Position numbers and translations under genes: made by a program. From assembly GCA_963742345.1 (NCBI GenBank), contig CAVULO010000001.1:124001-188000 (forward strand): a stretch of 64,000 nt of DNA. Reading direction: 5' to 3'. Origin of the DNA: Pseudolabrys sp963742345. GTDB lineage: Bacteria; Pseudomonadota; Alphaproteobacteria; Rhizobiales; Xanthobacteraceae. Shown here one piece after another: positions 17,082-26,026 of this stretch. Numbering within the stretch: position 1 is the stretch's first letter; each line of letters begins with the position of its first letter. The notes beneath the pieces were generated by a model. That model made no database searches, was not told where the DNA came from, and worked only from the letters and a program-made list of their open reading frames with translations.

Positions 17082-18479
17082 GTGAGTGACACCAAACCGC
17101 TATTCGATGCGCTCCGCAATTCAGCCGACCCTACGGTCGTTGCTGCCATCGAAACACTGATTAACGAGGGCACCGATCGGCAACTATGCCGCGTCAATTT
17201 GGTTTCATTCGCAGCTCGGAATGGCCTCGACGAGGAAAGGGCCATCGGCGGGTTTTTGCACGCTGCGCGACTTGGATTGTTTGATTTGACCTGGAATGTA
17301 CTTTGCCCAGGCTGCGGCGGGGTGCTTGACGTCACCCATACGCTCAAATCCGTGCACAAGGAGGCGTATGATTGCGCGCTGTGCGCCTGCGGCTATGAGC
17401 CGACACTCGACGAAATGGTCGAGGTTTCCTTCACCGTGGATCCGCGCGTTCGGAGGATCGCGGCGCACGATCCGCATTCACTCTCTCCTTGGGAGTATTT
17501 CCGGCAAATCTTCTGGGGCTCGGGGGTCGATTTGCCGGAAACCGGGTTTGAAGATTTGATCGAAGAGGTCACGATCAACTCGATAGAATTGCCGGCTGGC
17601 CAAAAGGCGCAAATGTCGCTTCAGATGCCCGCCGATTTTTTAATTGTTTTCGAGCCGGTGACCCATGCCGCGCATTTCATTGATGTGAAAGGGGAGCCGA
17701 CCCGGGAGCGTCAAAATCTCTCGTTGATCTTCAACAAGGTGCAGTCACCAACCGTGACCACCGAAATGCGCCCCGGGCCATTGCGGCTTGCGCTCGAAAA
17801 CCAGACCGAATTGCGCACGCTGCCTTCGGTCTGGATCGCCGGCGAGAAGCTTCATCACATGCTTGGCAAGCGAAAGCCATTTCTCACTGCAAAGCGGCTT
17901 CTAACCAACCAGATATTCCGCGATATCTATCGCACCGACACGCTCGACGTCGATCAGGGGCTAAAGCTCACCAGCCTGACGTTTCTGTTCACTGATCTCA
18001 AAGGCTCGACTGAGCTTTACGATCGGGTCGGCGATCTCGTCGCCTACGATCTGGTGCGTGAGCATTTTCGTGTGCTAAACGAAATTGTAGCCTCCGAAGC
18101 AGGCGCGGTCGTCAAGACTATCGGCGATGCGGTAATGGCGACATTCCCGACGCCAGACCGTGCGCTTGCTGCCGCGCTTCGCATGCGAGACTCTGTGCGC
18201 AAAATCAAAAACGATCTGCTGATCAAGATCGGGATTCATGAGGGGCCCTGCCTGGCCGTTACGCTCAACGATCGACTTGATTATTTTGGGCAGACCGTAA
18301 ATATCGCCGCTCGCGTGCAGAATCTTGCGGACTCGCAAGCGATTCTGGCCACCAGATCGGTGGTGGAGCACCCGCAGGTCTCAAAGATGCTTGAGGGGGC
18401 CAAGCTCGCGCCGACTGCGCAGGATACGGTCTTGCGCGGTGTAGCCGACAAGATGACGATCTATCAAATTCCCTATTGA
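17082..18479 (+). CDS. Adenylate/guanylate cyclase (class III) with DUF5939-like N-terminus
   Basis: 465 residues. The C-terminal class III catalytic domain (about 300-465) has the metal site LTFLFTDLKGSTELYD, then KTIGDAVMATF, and DYFGQTVNIAARVQ near the end. Upstream is a long domain of the DUF5939 type with a treble-Cys, zinc-ribbon-like segment (CPGCGG and CALCACGY). Lys in FTDLKGST is the usual purine-selecting region, but substrate cannot be decided. The start is GTG at 17082, 90 bases after lanM, same strand, with a modest AGG upstream, so it could be read with lanM. No membrane segment is seen, so it is likely cytosolic. Confidence 0.85.
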   Translation: MSDTKPLFDALRNSADPTVVAAIETLINEGTDRQLCRVNLVSFAARNGLDEERAIGGFLHAARLGLFDLTWNVLCPGCGGVLDVTHTLKSVHKEAYDCALCACGYEPTLDEMVEVSFTVDPRVRRIAAHDPHSLSPWEYFRQIFWGSGVDLPETGFEDLIEEVTINSIELPAGQKAQMSLQMPADFLIVFEPVTHAAHFIDVKGEPTRERQNLSLIFNKVQSPTVTTEMRPGPLRLALENQTELRTLPSVWIAGEKLHHMLGKRKPFLTAKRLLTNQIFRDIYRTDTLDVDQGLKLTSLTFLFTDLKGSTELYDRVGDLVAYDLVREHFRVLNEIVASEAGAVVKTIGDAVMATFPTPDRALAAALRMRDSVRKIKNDLLIKIGIHEGPCLAVTLNDRLDYFGQTVNIAARVQNLADSQAILATRSVVEHPQVSKMLEGAKLAPTAQDTVLRGVADKMTIYQIPY

Positions 18480-18491
18480 GGCTTGATTCCG

Positions 18492-18932
18492 CTAGACCTG
18501 CTCGGCGTTGAGATAGGCCAGCCGTGCTCCGCAGAAGGCGCAAATCAGTCCCAGTCCAAGCGCGGTGAGACCTGCGATCACATCGACGGTGCCGCCGGGA
18601 TTACCGGTCTTGCTCAGGATGCCGCCGGCGGTGGCTGCTGCAAATACAAGCGCAATCAGAAAGCGCTGCGCCAACCGATAAATCAATTCACGCTCACGGG
18701 CAGCCGCAATCAGGTATGCGCCGGCGGCCCAGCCGCCCACGAAACCGGCGCCACCGATCGCCCACCAGGCCATGGCGGAGACAAACTGTTGTCTGCCGGT
18801 GGCGGCGTCACGGAGCACGGCATCGAGCCCGATGCCAAAGACCGTCAATAGGATATGCACGACCAGGGCCGCGAACACGCCGCACGCGATAGCGGCGGCA
18901 TAATGCAATCGGCGGAGAGCATCGGTGTCCAT
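18492..18932 (-). CDS. Four-helix membrane protein of unknown function
   Basis: 146 residues from the ATG at 18932 (a TTG at 18959 would add 9). Four hydrophobic segments are visible: AAAIACGVFAALVVHILLTV, WWAIGGAGFVGGWAAGAYLI, FLIALVFAAATAGGIL and VIAGLTALGLGLICAFCGARL. I do not recognise a family; it does not look like the GtrA flippase despite standing just downstream of a GtrB-like glycosyltransferase on the same strand. Convergent with the cyclase gene, 12 bases between stops. Confidence 0.65.
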   Translation of the reverse strand: MDTDALRRLHYAAAIACGVFAALVVHILLTVFGIGLDAVLRDAATGRQQFVSAMAWWAIGGAGFVGGWAAGAYLIAAARERELIYRLAQRFLIALVFAAATAGGILSKTGNPGGTVDVIAGLTALGLGLICAFCGARLAYLNAEQV

Positions 18933-18986
18933 TGGTGCTGGTCCGAACGGGGGTTGCAAGGTCGCGTCGGCCCCGACAATAGCCGA

Positions 18987-20039
18987 TCAAAGTGTAGCGC
19001 GCGAATACCCATTTTCGGAAGGTTGGAACGCACCCGCTCGGTTGCGTGCACCATCGGCCTCGATCCTTGTTGGGGGAGCGCCGATTTCCTGCTCGATAAT
19101 ATAGCGAGGCCGCGCTTTAGTCTCGAAATAGATTTTTCCGACATATTCGCCTATCACCGCGATGGCGAAAGTTTGAAACGAGGCGATAAGGAGGAAGAGC
19201 AACATCACCGAGGTCCAGCCCTGTACCGTCTGACCTGCCAGCCAAGTGACAAAAACCCAGACGCTCATGCCGATAAAAACGACAAACAACATAATGCCCA
19301 TCAAGGCGATCATTCGAATTGGCCGTACCGATAGCGAGGTGATGCCATTAACGGCGAGGGCCACCATTTTTGCGAGCGTATATTTCGTCTCGCCGTGAAT
19401 CCGCGGAAGCCGGTCATATGCAACGGTTGCCGTCTCGAAACCGAGCTGAACAGCGAGCCCGCGCAGGAATACGTGTGCTTCGCCATAAAGGGAAAGTGCG
19501 CGCAGCGCCCGATCGCTCATCAGGCGGAAGTCGGCGTGGTGCGGAATGATGTCAGCACCGAGCCAATTGAGAATGCGATAGTAAAGATCCGCGGTGCCGC
19601 GTTTGAACCGGCTGTCGCTGGCGCGCCTTTTGCGTACGGCGAATACGACCTCGGCGCCACCGGTAAAATGGCCGATCATCTTCGCAACAACCGACATATC
19701 GTCTTGCAGGTCAGCATCGAGCGATATCACCGCGTCGGCTTTGCCAATCTGCGCGAGCAGTCCCGCCAGTAGTGCATTCTGATGCCCGACGTTGCGCGAC
19801 AACTTGAGACCGCGAACGCGTTTCGCGTGCGTATGTGAGATCTTTTCAATGAGTGCCCAGGTTCGGTCTGTGCTGCCGTCATCGACCAACAATACGTAGC
19901 TTTTCGGCGAGATAGCCTTTGATTTTTCCAGCCTGGTGATGTCGGTGAGCAGACACGCAAGCGTGTGCTGGATGCCAGCTTGTTCGTTGTAACAAGGAAT
20001 GACAAACGCGATGACGGGTGGTTTGGCAGTTATGGGCAT
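18987..20039 (-). CDS. Polyprenyl-phosphate glycosyltransferase, GT2 family (GtrB/DPM-like)
   Basis: 350 residues. The GT2 domain begins AFVIPCYNEQAGI, with LLVDDGSTDRTW and the metal-binding ISLDADLQDD (DxD-like). Two C-terminal membrane helices (MIALMGIMLFVVFIGMSVWVF and SVMLLFLLIASFQTFAIAVIG) and GEYVGKIYFETKARPRYI are the hallmark of enzymes that load a sugar onto undecaprenyl phosphate at the inner face of the membrane, used later for O-antigen, lipid A or other envelope modification. The sugar is unknown. A small membrane-protein gene follows 54 bases later. Confidence 0.88.
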   Translation of the reverse strand: MPITAKPPVIAFVIPCYNEQAGIQHTLACLLTDITRLEKSKAISPKSYVLLVDDGSTDRTWALIEKISHTHAKRVRGLKLSRNVGHQNALLAGLLAQIGKADAVISLDADLQDDMSVVAKMIGHFTGGAEVVFAVRKRRASDSRFKRGTADLYYRILNWLGADIIPHHADFRLMSDRALRALSLYGEAHVFLRGLAVQLGFETATVAYDRLPRIHGETKYTLAKMVALAVNGITSLSVRPIRMIALMGIMLFVVFIGMSVWVFVTWLAGQTVQGWTSVMLLFLLIASFQTFAIAVIGEYVGKIYFETKARPRYIIEQEIGAPPTRIEADGARNRAGAFQPSENGYSRATL

Positions 20040-20289
20040 GTGCTCGTGTAACGAACCGGTTCAGGCGGGCAGGACGCTCCAGAATTCAGGAACTGATTTC
20101 CCGCGGCGCATTACTTGGAAGTATGCCCTTTCAACGTTTACAAACCTTTTACCCGTGTCGGCACTGTCCCACAGGGGCCAAAACCGCCCCCGTTCCACAT
20201 TTCGGTGCACAGGGATTGATTGTGTTCCTCAGCCGTTTTAAGCCTCAGGTGGGGCGAGGGTTTGAACGATAATTATTGTGGAGGAAGCT

Positions 20290-20793
20290 TTGCGCCCCGC
20301 ACACGGCCCTGTCGTGCATCTCATTCAGAACCTCGTGCGCAAGCGCGATTTCTATGCTGGCGGACTGGTTATTTTGTTCGGCCTGGTGATGGCATTGAAG
20401 GGACCGAGCTATCGCCTCGGCACCCTGATGCACATGGGTCCAGGCTTCCTCCCGACAGCCCTCGGCGTCATTTTGATCTTTCTTGGCGTTTTGATTGCTG
20501 GAGCCGCAGTGGCGACGCCCGAAGGTGAGGATGAACGCATAATGCCCGAGCATCCCGAGTGGCTGGGCTGGGCCTGCATTCTTGCCGGACCGCTGTGTTT
20601 CATCCTGTTCGGGAGTTACTTCGGGCTGATCCCCGGCATCTTCGCTTGCGTATTCGTTTCAGCGCTCGGCGATCGCACGGCGACGCTGAAGAGTTCGGTC
20701 GTACTGGCGGCGGTCGTGACCGTGTTCGGCGTCGGGTTATTTTCGTATCTGCTGCAAGTCCCCATGCCGCTGCTGACGTGGAGAGGGCTGTGA
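20290..20793 (+). CDS. tctB: Tripartite tricarboxylate transporter small permease (TctB-like)
   Basis: 167 residues with four hydrophobic segments: GGLVILFGLVMAL, FLPTALGVILIFLGVLIAGA, LGWACILAGPLCFILFGSY and VLAAVVTVFGVGLFSYLL. LGTLMHMGPGFLPTALGVIL is typical TctB. I prefer the TTG at 20290, since GGAGGA lies about 5 bases upstream; the in-frame GTG at 20278 overlaps that site. The stop overlaps the tctA GTG start (GTGA), so the two are coupled. The matching binding protein lies on the opposite strand at 23518-24498. Confidence 0.85.
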   Translation: MRPAHGPVVHLIQNLVRKRDFYAGGLVILFGLVMALKGPSYRLGTLMHMGPGFLPTALGVILIFLGVLIAGAAVATPEGEDERIMPEHPEWLGWACILAGPLCFILFGSYFGLIPGIFACVFVSALGDRTATLKSSVVLAAVVTVFGVGLFSYLLQVPMPLLTWRGL

Positions 20794-22322
20794 TTGAAAC
20801 TGCACTGACCGATCTCTGGTACGGGTTCGGCGTCGCGTTGCAGCCGCACAATTTGATGTGGTGCTTCATCGGCGTGCTGGTCGGCAACATGGTTGGTGTT
20901 TTGCCGGGCATGGGCCCGCTGGCGACGATTTCGATTTTGCTGCCGCTTACTTTCGGCATCAAACCGGTAGGCGCGATATTGATGCTCGCCGGAGTGATGT
21001 ATGGCGCGCAATACGGCGGCGCCATCTGCTCGATCCTGCTCAATCTGCCGTGTCACCCGCCTCACGCGGTGACCTGTCTCGACGGATTCCCGATGACCAA
21101 GCAGGGCAGGGGCGGCGTGGCGCTCGGCCTGACGGTGATGGCGTCATTCGTTGGCGCTTCCTGGGGCATCACGGAAATGATCTTTCTGTCGCCGGTCCTG
21201 GTGCGCGTCGCGCTTGAATTCGGTCCGGCAGAAATCTGTTCGCTCATGTTACTTGGCTTGTTAGCGGGCTCGACGTTGGCGCGCGGCTCCCCGCTCAAGG
21301 GCGTGGCGATGACGGTGCTCGGATTGATGCTCGGCATCGTCGGCACCGATCTCGAAACCGGTGCCGAACGCTTCACGTTCGGAATGACGCATCTCGATGA
21401 TGGCATCGAACTGGTTGCACTCGCTCTCGGTCTGTTTGGCATTGCCGAGTTCATGAACAGCGTCAACCAAGTGTCGCAGATCAATACGGCTTATACGAAC
21501 GTTCGTCTGCGCGACATGCGTCCGACTAAAGCCGACGTAAAGCAGGCGATCGCGCCGATGTTCCGCGGCACTCTGGTTGGCAGCCTATGCGCCCTCATTC
21601 CGGGCACCGGGCCGACTATCGCGTCGTTCGTTGCTTACGCAACGGAAAAGAAAATCTCGAAACACCCGGAAAAGTTTGGCACCGGATTGATCGAGGGCGT
21701 GATCGCGCCGGAGGCCTCGACCCATTCCTCAGTGCAGGGCGATTTCATCCCCACCATGAGCCTGGGCATTCCGGGCGACGCTGTAATGGCGTTGTTGCTT
21801 GGCGCTCTGATGATTCAAGGAATCGTGCCCGGCCCGCAGCTAATCAAGGAACATCCGGATATTTTCTGGGGCCTCGTTGCGAGCTTCTGGATCGGTAACA
21901 TCATGCTCGTTCTGCTGAACGTGCCGCTGATCGGAATCTGGGTAAAACTGCTGACGATTCCGTACAAATATCTCTATCCAAGCGCGCTGTTCTTCGTGAG
22001 CATCGGTGTCTACGCCGCCAACAACGACATGTTCCAGGTCGGCGAGACAGTGGCTATCGGCATTCTGGGATATGTGCTGCTGCGGCTTGGCTTCCATCCG
22101 GCGCCAATTTTGCTGGGGTTTGTGCTTGGACCGCGCTTTGAGGAGAACTTCCGCCGCGCCATGTTGATCTCGCGTGGCGACATCGCTGTGTTCGTGGAGC
22201 GCCCGATCAGCGCAGTGTTCATTGGGCTGTGCGCGCTGCTTATTGGATTGCAGATCTACGTTCGCCTCCGCGGTCCCAAGGCGCCGATCGAGATCCCGGC
22301 CGCGCTGGAAGGTGCGGAATAG
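20790..22322 (+). CDS. tctA: Tripartite tricarboxylate transporter large permease (TctA)
   Basis: 510 residues, the normal TctA length, with about a dozen hydrophobic segments. Family signatures are visible: VGVLPGMGPLATISILLPLT near the start, YGAQYGGAICSILLNLPCHP, and later LIPGTGPTIASFVAYATEKK. The GTG start at 20790 has GGAGAGGG just upstream and overlaps the tctB stop. It forms the membrane channel driven by ion gradients with TctB and TctC. Convergent with the enolase gene; a CGGGCT/AGCCCG hairpin overlaps both stops (22323-22336). Confidence 0.93.
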   Translation: MIETALTDLWYGFGVALQPHNLMWCFIGVLVGNMVGVLPGMGPLATISILLPLTFGIKPVGAILMLAGVMYGAQYGGAICSILLNLPCHPPHAVTCLDGFPMTKQGRGGVALGLTVMASFVGASWGITEMIFLSPVLVRVALEFGPAEICSLMLLGLLAGSTLARGSPLKGVAMTVLGLMLGIVGTDLETGAERFTFGMTHLDDGIELVALALGLFGIAEFMNSVNQVSQINTAYTNVRLRDMRPTKADVKQAIAPMFRGTLVGSLCALIPGTGPTIASFVAYATEKKISKHPEKFGTGLIEGVIAPEASTHSSVQGDFIPTMSLGIPGDAVMALLLGALMIQGIVPGPQLIKEHPDIFWGLVASFWIGNIMLVLLNVPLIGIWVKLLTIPYKYLYPSALFFVSIGVYAANNDMFQVGETVAIGILGYVLLRLGFHPAPILLGFVLGPRFEENFRRAMLISRGDIAVFVERPISAVFIGLCALLIGLQIYVRLRGPKAPIEIPAALEGAE

Positions 22323-22326
22323 CGGG

Positions 22327-23497
22327 CTAAAGCCCGGCGAGTTCGCGCATGATCCGGTAAAGCCGGGCCTGACCCTCGAAGCCGATGCCGGGGCGATCGG
22401 AGAGCGAAATCTTGCCGCTCTCGATGTTGGCGTCGTCGGCAAATCCGCCGAAGTCGCCGAACACTCCGGGGTAGGACTCCGCGCCGCCGAGACCGAAGCC
22501 GGCGGCAATGGCAAGCGACATCTGATTGCCGCCGTGCGGGAACATGCACGCGCGGGGCCAGCCGTGGCGCGCCAGCATCTCAAGCGTGCGGGCATATTGC
22601 GCGATACCATAGGCCTGCGGTGGATCGATCTGGATGACGTCGTTGCGCTCAGGGCGCAAGCCGCCGAAGCGGACGAGATTTTCGACGTCCTGCGTCGAGA
22701 ACAAATTTTCGCCGGTCGAGAGGGGCGGATGGTAGTTCCCGGCAATCTCGGCGAGCAACGCGAAGTCGAGCGGATCGCACGGCTCCTCGAACCAGCGCAA
22801 GGCGAATGGCTCGAGCCCCCGCGCATAGGCGAGCCCCGCGCCGCGATCGAATTTCGAGTTGGCGTCGACCGCGAGCAAAGCGCCCGGCGGCAGGATCGAT
22901 TTGACCGCCTCGACACGGGCGAGGTCTTGAGCGAGCGGCATACCGCCGACCTTCATCTTCACCATGGTGTAGCCGGCGTCGAGATGCCGGCGCATCTCGT
23001 CCTGCAGGTCCTTGGTGGTCTTGCCTGGTGCATACCAGCCGCCGCCCACATAGCAGAACACTTTGTCGGGCAACTTGCCGCCGTTGAAGCGTTCGGAGAG
23101 CACGACGTGTAGCGGCTTGTCCGCGATCTTGGCGACGGCGTCCCAGATCGCAACCTCAATTGTGCCGATGCCGACGGAGCGCTCGCTGTGGCCGCCGGAT
23201 TTCTCGTTTTGCATCATGACGGCGAGAATTGTTTCCGGCGCGAAATTGCCGGCGTCGTCAAGCAAAGAGTTCGGGCCGCGCCTTGAGGATGCGCGGAATA
23301 AAGCGGGCCCGCATTTGTGCACCGCAGGCATAGCGGCCGGTAGAATTGAACGCAAAGCCGCACACCGGCTTGCCGGCGCGCACGACATCGGTGATCACAG
23401 CGACCACCGAGGTCGTCATCTCGGAGAAATCGATACTCGAATTGGCGAGCGTCGATTTGAGCGGGACCGCCGTCTCGCGAATGTCGACGATGCGCAT
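22327..23497 (-). CDS. tarD: D-tartrate dehydratase-like enolase superfamily enzyme, one frameshift as read
   Basis: Two frames join into one protein of about 390 residues. The N-terminal part (MRIVDIRETAVPLKSTL, FAFNSTGRYACGAQMRARFI) runs from 23497 to about 23265. The rest starts at PNSLLDDAGNF in the next frame and continues to 22327. The sequence follows the Bradyrhizobium D(-)-tartrate dehydratase I remember: KMKVGG (base Lys), AVDANSKFD, WFEEP and STGENLF (metal acids) and FPHGGNQMS (catalytic His). Enzymes of this type remove water from an alpha-hydroxy acid. The gene lies 20 bases downstream of tctC, and tctBA point at it, so the transported acid may be its substrate. The single indel near 23262 is probably a sequencing error. 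Confidence 0.8.
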
Positions 23498-23517
23498 TTA
23501 CGCGGGCCGGTGACCGC

Positions 23518-24498
23518 TCACTGGATTTGCGGGATATTGGCGTCCTTGATGACCTTGCCCCACTTGGTGACTTCTTTCTTGATGTAGGCGGCGAACTCAT
23601 CGGGTTTGTTGGCGACAGCATCGAAGCCGAGTTGCGCGCATTTCTCCTTGACGTCGGGCATTGCCATAGCCTTGGCGATCTCCCGATTGAGCAGATCGAT
23701 AATCTCTTGCGGCGTTCCGGCCGGAAGGAAGATGCCCTGCATCGTCTCTGATTCCTGGCCCGTGACGCCTGCTTCCGCCATGGTCGGCACATCGGGCAGC
23801 GCCGAAGAACGCGTGCTTGAGGTGACGGCGAGGCCTCGCAATTTGCCTCCCTGCACTTGCGGCGCCGTCGGCGGCAGAGCGGTGAAGGCGATCGGCGTGT
23901 GGCCGGCGACTGCCGACTGGATTGCCGGACCGGCACCATTGAATGGAACGGTCGCGAGATCGAGCTTGAACGTCAGCTTGAACAGCTCGCCAGCAAGATG
24001 CGGCGTCGTGCCGGTCCCAGGCATGGCGTAGTTGTATTTCCCAGGCTCCTTCTTGATCAGATCGACAAGTTCCTTCACCGACTTTGCCGGAAAATCGGCA
24101 TTGACGACCAGAATATTCGGCGAAGCGGCGGCGAGCGTCACCGGGGCGAAATCCTTGAATGGATCGTACGGATTCTTGGCGTAGAGGCTCGGATTGACCA
24201 CATAGCTCGAACTCGCCACCAGGATGGTGTAGCCGTCGGGCGCTGACTTCGCGACTTGTGTCATGCCGATATTGCCGCCCGCGCCGGGATGGTTCTCGAC
24301 ATAAAACTGCTGCTTCAGCGCTTCCGAAAGCTTTTGCGCGATCAGGCGCGCCATGACATCGGTCGGCCCTGCCGGCGCGAAGGGCACAACCACCTTGACC
24401 GGATGATCGGGGTAGCCCGCAGCGGCGGCAGGCTGGAGACCGACGATGGCCGCAAGCAGAGCCGCGCCTATCGTCAGGCTTTTTGTGCTCACGCGCAT
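23518..24498 (-). CDS. tctC: Tripartite tricarboxylate transporter binding protein (Bug/TctC family)
   Basis: 326 residues. A cleavable signal (STKSLTIGAALLAAIVG then AAAAGYPDHPV) precedes a Bug-type periplasmic domain, with VKVVVPFAPAGPTDVMAR, VENHPGAGGNIG and KSAPDGYTIL typical for carboxylate-binding members. The ATG at 24498 has GGGAGGA 5 bases upstream; a longer frame upstream is not supported. It leads the minus-strand pair tctC-tarD, while the permease genes tctBA are on the plus strand, converging. Confidence 0.92.
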   Translation of the reverse strand: MRVSTKSLTIGAALLAAIVGLQPAAAAGYPDHPVKVVVPFAPAGPTDVMARLIAQKLSEALKQQFYVENHPGAGGNIGMTQVAKSAPDGYTILVASSSYVVNPSLYAKNPYDPFKDFAPVTLAAASPNILVVNADFPAKSVKELVDLIKKEPGKYNYAMPGTGTTPHLAGELFKLTFKLDLATVPFNGAGPAIQSAVAGHTPIAFTALPPTAPQVQGGKLRGLAVTSSTRSSALPDVPTMAEAGVTGQESETMQGIFLPAGTPQEIIDLLNREIAKAMAMPDVKEKCAQLGFDAVANKPDEFAAYIKKEVTKWGKVIKDANIPQIQ

Positions 24499-24624
24499 CA
24501 AATCCTCCCAATTTTTGACATCGTAGCATTGCGCAGGACGAGCGCCAGTAGGGCTTGCATCGCCCGCGTGCACAGGCTGTATTCCCGCGGCCCCCGCCGT
24601 TCCCTTTTCGTCAGAGGAAATTCA

Positions 24625-25596
24625 ATGCCGGCTCGAAAGATCACCCGTCAGGACATGCGCGAAGCCGCGGAGAAGTACAAAAACTGGGGCAAGTGGGGCC
24701 CCAAAGACGAGGTCGGCACGCTCAACTACACGACGCCGGAAGACATCGTTGCCGCTACGCGCCTGGTGAAGAAAGGCAAGGTGATCTCGCTCGCGCTCAA
24801 TTTCGATCACACCGGCCCGCAAGGCGCGAAAAGCAAATATCCCTCGATGGGTCGCACCAATCCAATCCACACCATGCTGCGAACAGGCACGGATGCCTAT
24901 TCCGGCGTGCTCGACAAGCGCGGCATCCGCGCCGCCGACGATATGGTGACCATGCCGCTTCAATGCGGCACGCAATGGGACGGGCTCGGCCACGTGTTTT
25001 ATGAGAATTACATGTGGAATGGTTATGACTGTCGTGAAGTGACGTCGGCCGGTGCGCAGAAATGCGGCATCGAGAAAACAAAGAACAGGATGGTGGGGCG
25101 CGGTGTGTTTCTCGATGTGGCGCGCTACAGGAATGTAGCTTCGCTCGATGATGGCTATGGCATCACCAACGACGATCTTTACGGCGCAGCGAAAAAGCAA
25201 AAGGTGGAACTCAAGCGCGGTGACTACGTCATTGTGCGCACCGGCATGATGGAACGTTGCCAGAAGGTGGGCAGCTGGGACGGATATCCGGGCGGCGACG
25301 CGCCGGGCTTCTCCTTCGAAACCCTCGATTTCGTCAAGGAAACGCAACTGGCCGCACTTGCAAGCGATACGTGGGGCTGCGAGGTGAGGCCGAACGAGAG
25401 CGAGGAAGGGATCAACCAGCCCTGGCACTGGATCACGATCCCGATTATGGGCATGACCATGGGTGAAATCTTCGATTTGAAGGAGCTTGCCGACGATTGC
25501 GAGCAGGACAAAGTGTACGAATTCCTGTTTGTGGCGCCGGCAATTCCAATTACCGGGGCGGTGGGTTCTCCGGTCAATCCGCTGGCGATCAAGTAA
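24625..25596 (+). CDS. Cyclase family protein (kynurenine formamidase-like hydrolase)
   Basis: 323 residues of the PF04199 putative cyclase family, a manganese- or zinc-dependent hydrolase group. Family landmarks are MPLQCGTQWDGLGHVFYEN, YVIVRTGMMERC and WHWITIPIMGM. The metal motif HxGTHxDxxxH is changed here to Q-C-G-T-Q-W-D-G-L-G-H: both early His are Gln or lost, while Asp and the last His remain, so activity or metal use may differ. The ATG has AGAGG upstream. It is divergent from tctC across 126 bases and leads msrB and a ThDP enzyme on the plus strand. Confidence 0.82.
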   Translation: MPARKITRQDMREAAEKYKNWGKWGPKDEVGTLNYTTPEDIVAATRLVKKGKVISLALNFDHTGPQGAKSKYPSMGRTNPIHTMLRTGTDAYSGVLDKRGIRAADDMVTMPLQCGTQWDGLGHVFYENYMWNGYDCREVTSAGAQKCGIEKTKNRMVGRGVFLDVARYRNVASLDDGYGITNDDLYGAAKKQKVELKRGDYVIVRTGMMERCQKVGSWDGYPGGDAPGFSFETLDFVKETQLAALASDTWGCEVRPNESEEGINQPWHWITIPIMGMTMGEIFDLKELADDCEQDKVYEFLFVAPAIPITGAVGSPVNPLAIK

Positions 25597-25620
25597 ACCG
25601 CAATCGCGGGAGTATGGAGT

Positions 25621-26019
25621 ATGACGAAGCAATATCCAGTCACTCATACCGAAGCCGAATGGCGCAAGCTGCTCACGGCCGAGCAATACGCCATCATGCG
25701 CGAGCATGGGACCGAGATGCCCGGAAGTTGCGCGCTATTGCATGAAAAGCGCGCCGGTACATTCCGTTGCGCGGCCTGTGATCAGCCGCTGTTCGTCTCC
25801 AAAATGAAATTTGAGAGCGGGACCGGCTGGCCGAGTTTCAACGATCCTCTGCCCGGCGCGATCGAAAACGACACGGACCGTAGCCACGGCATGGTGCGCG
25901 ACGAGGTGCACTGCAGCCGATGCGGCAGTCATCTCGGCCACGTCTTCAACGATGGCCCTCCGCCGACGCATCTGCGCTACTGCATCAACGGTGTTGCGCT
26001 CAAATTCGAGCCGGCTTGA
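25621..26019 (+). CDS. msrB: Peptide-methionine (R)-S-oxide reductase MsrB
   Basis: 132 residues. It reduces R-methionine sulfoxide in proteins. Two zinc CxxC pairs are visible (CAACDQPLF and CSRCGSHLGH), together with the substrate-binding ESGTGWPSF and the catalytic Cys in RYCINGVALKF. GGGAGTATGGAGT precedes the ATG. It follows the cyclase gene by 24 bases and is followed by the ThDP enzyme 7 bases later, so the three are probably one operon. Confidence 0.95.
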   Translation: MTKQYPVTHTEAEWRKLLTAEQYAIMREHGTEMPGSCALLHEKRAGTFRCAACDQPLFVSKMKFESGTGWPSFNDPLPGAIENDTDRSHGMVRDEVHCSRCGSHLGHVFNDGPPPTHLRYCINGVALKFEPA

Positions 26020-26026
26020 ACACAGC

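Noticed and set aside
18492..18932. GtrA-type flippase
   Set aside because: The position next to a GtrB-like transferase suggested it, and four helices fit, but the sequence lacks the GtrA pattern as I know it, so it is left as unknown.
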